Shown here piece after piece: positions 5,859 through 8,907 of a DNA stretch of 8,907 bases. The stretch lies in assembly GCA_030832235.1 (NCBI GenBank), contig JAURJO010000516.1:1-8907 (forward strand). The letters are read 5' to 3'. This DNA is from Verrucomicrobiota bacterium. Its GTDB lineage: Bacteria; Verrucomicrobiota; Verrucomicrobiia; Opitutales; Opitutaceae. Below the pieces are notes generated by a model. It made no database searches, was not told the DNA's origin, and was given only the letters and a program-made list of their open reading frames with translations. Position numbers and translations under genes: made by a program. Position 1 is the first letter of the stretch; the number at the start of each line of letters is the position of its first letter.

Positions 5859-8800
5859 TCAGTTTCCGAAGGTGATGCTGGGGGAGATGGTGATCGTGAC
5901 TTTCACGGTTGCGCCCTGCCCGTTAGCGTTGGTGCCGAAAATGGACACCGAGTAAGTGCCGGACGCCGTTGGGGTGCCGGTGATTTCCCCAAGTGTTCCA
6001 TTTAACGAAAGCCCCGGGGGAAGACCCGTAGCCAAGTAGGATGTCGCTTGGGGATTGGAGGCGATGGTGTACTTCACGAACGGCACTCCGACCGTTCCGG
6101 AAGCCGTCTGGGAACTGGTGATGACCGGGGTGTTCGCGGCTGGAGCGACGTTCACGGTCATCGGGAAAGGAGCGCTGACACCCGCCGCATTCCGGGCGAC
6201 GGCGGAAACCGCAAAGTTGCCCGGAGCTGTGGGCGTTCCGGTGATCACTCCTGTGGTGGTATTGAGCAGCATCCAGGCGGGCGCGCCGGTGAGTTCGTAT
6301 GAGGTTGGCGTCCCGCTGGCTGTTATGCCGTAGCTGAAGGAAACCCCGACCTGCCCGGACACCGACATGGCGCCGGATATCACGGGGGCGGAAAGCGACG
6401 GGCCAATCACGATAGTGAGGTCGCGGGTCGGACCAGCGCCTACGCCGTTGGTTGCGACGAGGCTCGCCACGATGGTGCCTACGGCGGTGGGCGTGCCGGT
6501 GATCTGACCCGTGAAAGGATTAACCACCAGGCCCGGCGGCAGGTTCACGGCATCCCGAGTGACGAGTGGCGGATTCGTGGCATCGATCTGGTAAGAGAAG
6601 GATGAACCCACATTGCCCGAAGCGGTACCGGGGCTGGTCACCAAGGGGGCAAGAGCCGAAGGTTTGATCGTGAAAACCACGCTTTGCGGCAGACTGGTGC
6701 CACCCTCACCCGTGGCCGTCACCCCAATCGCATAGGTTCCAGCTAGGGTGGGACTGCCTTTGATCAAACCAGTGGTTGAGTTGAGCGTTAGACCGGAAGG
6801 GAGTGCGCCGGAAACCGCGTAACTCGAAGGAGCGGGCGTCGCCGAAATTTGGTAGCTCAATTGCACACCCACTTCACCCGTTGCGGTCGGTGCGCTCGAA
6901 ATTAACGGGGCGCTGGGTGCGGGATTGATTGAAATCGCGAAGGACTCCGCGGCGCCGAGCCCCGCGGCGTTGGCCGCTCGAATGGTCGTCGTAAACGTAC
7001 CAGCCTGGGTCGGGGAGCCCGAGATCTGGCCGGAAGCCACGTCGAGCGCTAGGCCCGAGGGGAGATTGAGCGCGACGTATGACGTCGGGGACTCGCTCGC
7101 GGTGATCTTGTAGCTGAAAGCCTGTCCAACGCGACCGGTAGCGGACAACGCGCTGGTGACCACCGGGGTGGCGGGCGCGGGAGCGATCGCGATGGACAGC
7201 TCTTTCGGATTACCCGTGCCGTCGCCGTTGGACGCGCTCAGCGTGACCCTGAAGGGAGATGCGCCGGTCGCCGTCGTGGGCACGCCGGAAATCAAACCGC
7301 CGTTGAGGGTCAGCCCCGCCGGCAGCGGCGCGGCATTGAACGTCGTCGGAGTGTTCGTGGCCGAGATGGCGTAAGTGAAGGCCTGACCGACCTGACCGGC
7401 CGCGGATCCGTTGCTCGTGATTTCCGGAACAGACAGCCGCGGGAGAACGTTGATCGTGACCTCCAGGCCGAGCCCGGTGGCGCCGAGTACCCCCACCTTG
7501 GTGGCTGAGAACAAGACCTTGTACGAACCGGTCGTACCAGCAGACGGTTGCCCTGACAGCACACCGGTCGAGCCATCGAAGCCGAGCCCGGCGGGCAAGG
7601 CGCCCAGCAGGGCGTAGGTCACGTTCGGAGGCGCGATATCAGCCCCGGCTGATTTGGCCGCGAGCGTGAAGGGACTCAACGGCTCGCCGACCCGCGCTAT
7701 GACCGACGGCGTGCTGACCACCTGCGGCGCCTCCGGGTGCGGATTCACCGTCAATACCAGGAGGGTGGGCTGTCCGCCGCCGGCCGTGTTCTGCGCGACG
7801 ATCGGGATCTGGAAGGTGCCAACCTTCGTCGGCGTGCCGGAGATCACGATGGATTTGGCGACGTTGTCGAAAACCCCCGCCGCGAGACCGGCCTCCGTCA
7901 GGGCCGCGGGACTGATCGTGAAGCCGGTCGGCTCCGGATCCGCCGTCACCGTGACCGAGAAGAGGGATCCGACGGTGGCCGTGCGCACACTGCCGCCACC
8001 CACGATGGCCACGGGCGCGTTCGCCGCCGGATTCACGACCAGCGTGAGGTTTGCCGTGGCCGACAACAGCCCGCGTGTGGCCGTGATCGAGATGGGGAAG
8101 GACCCCGTGACCTGTGTCGTGCCGGAAATCACGCCGGTTCCGGCACTGAAATTCAGCCCCGTCGGCAAGGTGCCGGAAAGCGCGTAGGTGGTGGGTTGCG
8201 CACTCGTGCCGAAATTTGGTGCGAACGAAAAGGCGGTTCCCGCCGTAGCGGAAGGATTGGTGATTCCCCCGTAGGAAGGCGCGTCCGGAGGCAGGGCAAC
8301 GGTGACGACCAACGGCAGGCTCGCGGAGCCCGTCGCGTTGGTCGCAGTGATCGTGAAGACGTACGTGCCACCCGCGACCGGCGTGCCGGTGAGGACACCC
8401 GATCCGGAAATGGCGAGGGCGTTCCAACCTGCCGGCGCCGACGACGGACTGACGGCGTAGGTCAGCCCTGAGAGCGGAGTCGCGATGGTCTGGTAGGTAA
8501 ACGCCTGCCCTGCGGTCGCGACGGCGGCGGCGGCTGAAGTGATGACCGGCGCCGGCGGCTGGACAAGGATGCTGACGCTCTTGGAGGAGCTGCCCTTGGA
8601 GTTTGTCGCGGTGATGGTGACAGAGACCGCAGTGCCGGTGCCCGCGGTGGGGACGCCGCTGATGTTGCCGGTGGCGGCGTCGATCTTCAGGCCGGCCGGC
8701 AGGTTTGCCGACGCCGAGAAGGTCGCCGGGGCCGACAGCGGGTTAAGGGAGACCGGACCGAAGAGGAACGAGCCGCCCTGGAGCGCCACGGCGGAGGCCG

Positions 8801-8907
8801 CCGGGATGGTGAAGTCGGGCAGCAGCGGCTCAACGGTGAGTGCCTGGCCCACGTCGGTTGCGGCGCTGTAGTTTTCATTTCCGCCCTGCCGTGCCGTGAT
8901 AGTCACA
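5859..8907 (-). CDS. Giant He_PIG-repeat surface protein (5'-truncated by window edge)
   Basis: About 1015 C-terminal residues are visible, and the frame is still open at the right edge. The GTG at 8904-8906 is an internal Val (VTITARQGGNENYSAATDVGQALTV), not a start. That opening resembles the last strands of another class of bacterial repeat, so the full protein is much longer. From residue 30 it consists only of eleven consecutive He_PIG-type units of 86-100 residues. It then ends at once (TITISPSITFGN, stop) with no C-terminal module, anchor or membrane helix. No cysteine is visible. A secreted or surface adhesin or stalk protein is likely by family, but no ligand can be inferred. The gene after it starts 23 bases downstream on the same strand and shares the same repeat type, which suggests an operon and common ancestry. 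Confidence 0.92.
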   Translation of the reverse strand, partial: VTITARQGGNENYSAATDVGQALTVEPLLPDFTIPAASAVALQGGSFLFGPVSLNPLSAPATFSASANLPAGLKIDAATGNISGVPTAGTGTAVSVTITATNSKGSSSKSVSILVQPPAPVITSAAAAVATAGQAFTYQTIATPLSGLTYAVSPSSAPAGWNALAISGSGVLTGTPVAGGTYVFTITATNATGSASLPLVVTVALPPDAPSYGGITNPSATAGTAFSFAPNFGTSAQPTTYALSGTLPTGLNFSAGTGVISGTTQVTGSFPISITATRGLLSATANLTLVVNPAANAPVAIVGGGSVRTATVGSLFSVTVTADPEPTGFTISPAALTEAGLAAGVFDNVAKSIVISGTPTKVGTFQIPIVAQNTAGGGQPTLLVLTVNPHPEAPQVVSTPSVIARVGEPLSPFTLAAKSAGADIAPPNVTYALLGALPAGLGFDGSTGVLSGQPSAGTTGSYKVLFSATKVGVLGATGLGLEVTINVLPRLSVPEITSNGSAAGQVGQAFTYAISATNTPTTFNAAPLPAGLTLNGGLISGVPTTATGASPFRVTLSASNGDGTGNPKELSIAIAPAPATPVVTSALSATGRVGQAFSYKITASESPTSYVALNLPSGLALDVASGQISGSPTQAGTFTTTIRAANAAGLGAAESFAISINPAPSAPLISSAPTATGEVGVQLSYQISATPAPSSYAVSGALPSGLTLNSTTGLIKGSPTLAGTYAIGVTATGEGGTSLPQSVVFTIKPSALAPLVTSPGTASGNVGSSFSYQIDATNPPLVTRDAVNLPPGLVVNPFTGQITGTPTAVGTIVASLVATNGVGAGPTRDLTIVIGPSLSAPVISGAMSVSGQVGVSFSYGITASGTPTSYELTGAPAWMLLNTTTGVITGTPTAPGNFAVSAVARNAAGVSAPFPMTVNVAPAANTPVITSSQTASGTVGVPFVKYTIASNPQATSYLATGLPPGLSLNGTLGEITGTPTASGTYSVSIFGTNANGQGATVKVTITISPSITFGN
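5862..8819 (-). repeat. Eleven tandem He_PIG repeats
   Basis: Units from the N-terminal side lie at 8550-8819, 8280-8549, 8016-8279, 7728-8015, 7428-7727, 7167-7427, 6909-7166, 6648-6908, 6387-6647, 6129-6386 and 5862-6128. Units 6-11 are regular (86-89 residues) and fit P-x-I/V-T-S...A-x-G-x-VG..FSY.I.A...PTSY...LP.GL.LN..TG.I.GTPT..GT. Units 1-5 are looser (88-100 residues). Unit 4 has an insertion before VISGTPT, and unit 5 has insertions after the opening strand and in the G-strand region. Unit 10 replaces the LPxGL core with APAWM. Boundaries are placed at the Pro of the PxITS strand and are approximate. Confidence 0.85.

Larger units (their letters stand above)
5597..6504. repeat. Direct 18-base identity between the two repeat-protein genes
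   Basis: The plus-strand sequence GTGGGCGTGCCGGTGATC occurs exactly at 5597-5614 (first He_PIG unit of the downstream gene) and at 6487-6504 (ninth unit of the upstream gene). It encodes the ITGTPT core on the minus strand. Recombination between the copies would delete 890 bases and, because 890 is not a multiple of 3, would not fuse the two frames. Similar but shorter matches recur elsewhere in both genes. Only the ends of this span, not everything between them, form the repeat. Confidence 0.7.

Noticed and set aside
5836..5861. Frameshift or nonsense error splitting one repeat gene into two
   Set aside because: The downstream gene begins with a convincing signal peptide, and the two frames are offset with 23 noncoding bases between them. 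A simple sequencing error would not create this. An older evolutionary split remains possible and is listed as a finding.
7639..8471. Long overlapping ORFs of about 244-262 residues on the plus strand (7737-8471) and in another minus frame (7639-8427)
   Set aside because: They lie inside the He_PIG array of the minus-strand gene. They are rich in Arg, Gly and His, show no domain pattern, and are explained by GC-rich codon usage leaving stops rare in other frames.
5497..8819. CRISPR-like or satellite array, because of the regularly spaced similar sequences
   Set aside because: The period (about 250-300 bases) matches protein-domain units in one open frame. Most similarity is at the protein level, with only short exact DNA matches.

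Overview
The window is GC-rich and coding almost end to end. It looks like a chromosomal segment from a verrucomicrobium, most likely of the Opitutaceae. That placement is an inference. It rests on the style of the two large secreted proteins: strings of putative-Ig (He_PIG/cadherin-like) repeats, cysteine-less Ig domains, and a duplicated C-terminal module carrying 'VLIRGIGP' and ending 'VALVEVYE', a combination I associate with that group. No 16S or other phylogenetic marker is present, apart from purL, which could be used for placement.

Layout. (1) Bases 1-2377, plus strand: the C-terminal ~791 residues of a large single-chain phosphoribosylformylglycinamidine synthase (PurL), including the complete glutamine amidotransferase domain. 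The N-terminal ~500 residues lie left of the window. (2) Bases 2378-2463: a short convergent intergenic gap, opening with a perfect 13-bp hairpin that begins inside the purL stop codon. (3) Bases 2464-5835, minus strand: a complete 1123-residue exported protein. In order it has a signal peptide, five He_PIG repeats, a Gly/Ser hinge, two Ig-like domains, an uncharacterised beta-rich region and two copies of a C-terminal module. (4) Bases 5836-5858: a 23-base gap with no visible ribosome-binding site. (5) Bases 5859-8907, minus strand: the C-terminal 1015 residues of a second giant repeat protein with eleven consecutive He_PIG repeats. Its N-terminus lies right of the window.

The two repeat proteins are transcribed in the same direction 23 bases apart and are probably co-transcribed, the truncated one first. 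Both appear extracellular, and neither contains a cysteine in the visible part. The upstream protein ends directly on a repeat, without the C-terminal module found on its neighbour. They may work together at the cell surface in adhesion, carbohydrate or particle binding, or matrix formation, but the sequence shows no catalytic domain and the function is unknown. purL is a housekeeping gene that happens to converge on this pair, and no functional link is evident. I see no mobile element, CRISPR array, tRNA or rRNA.
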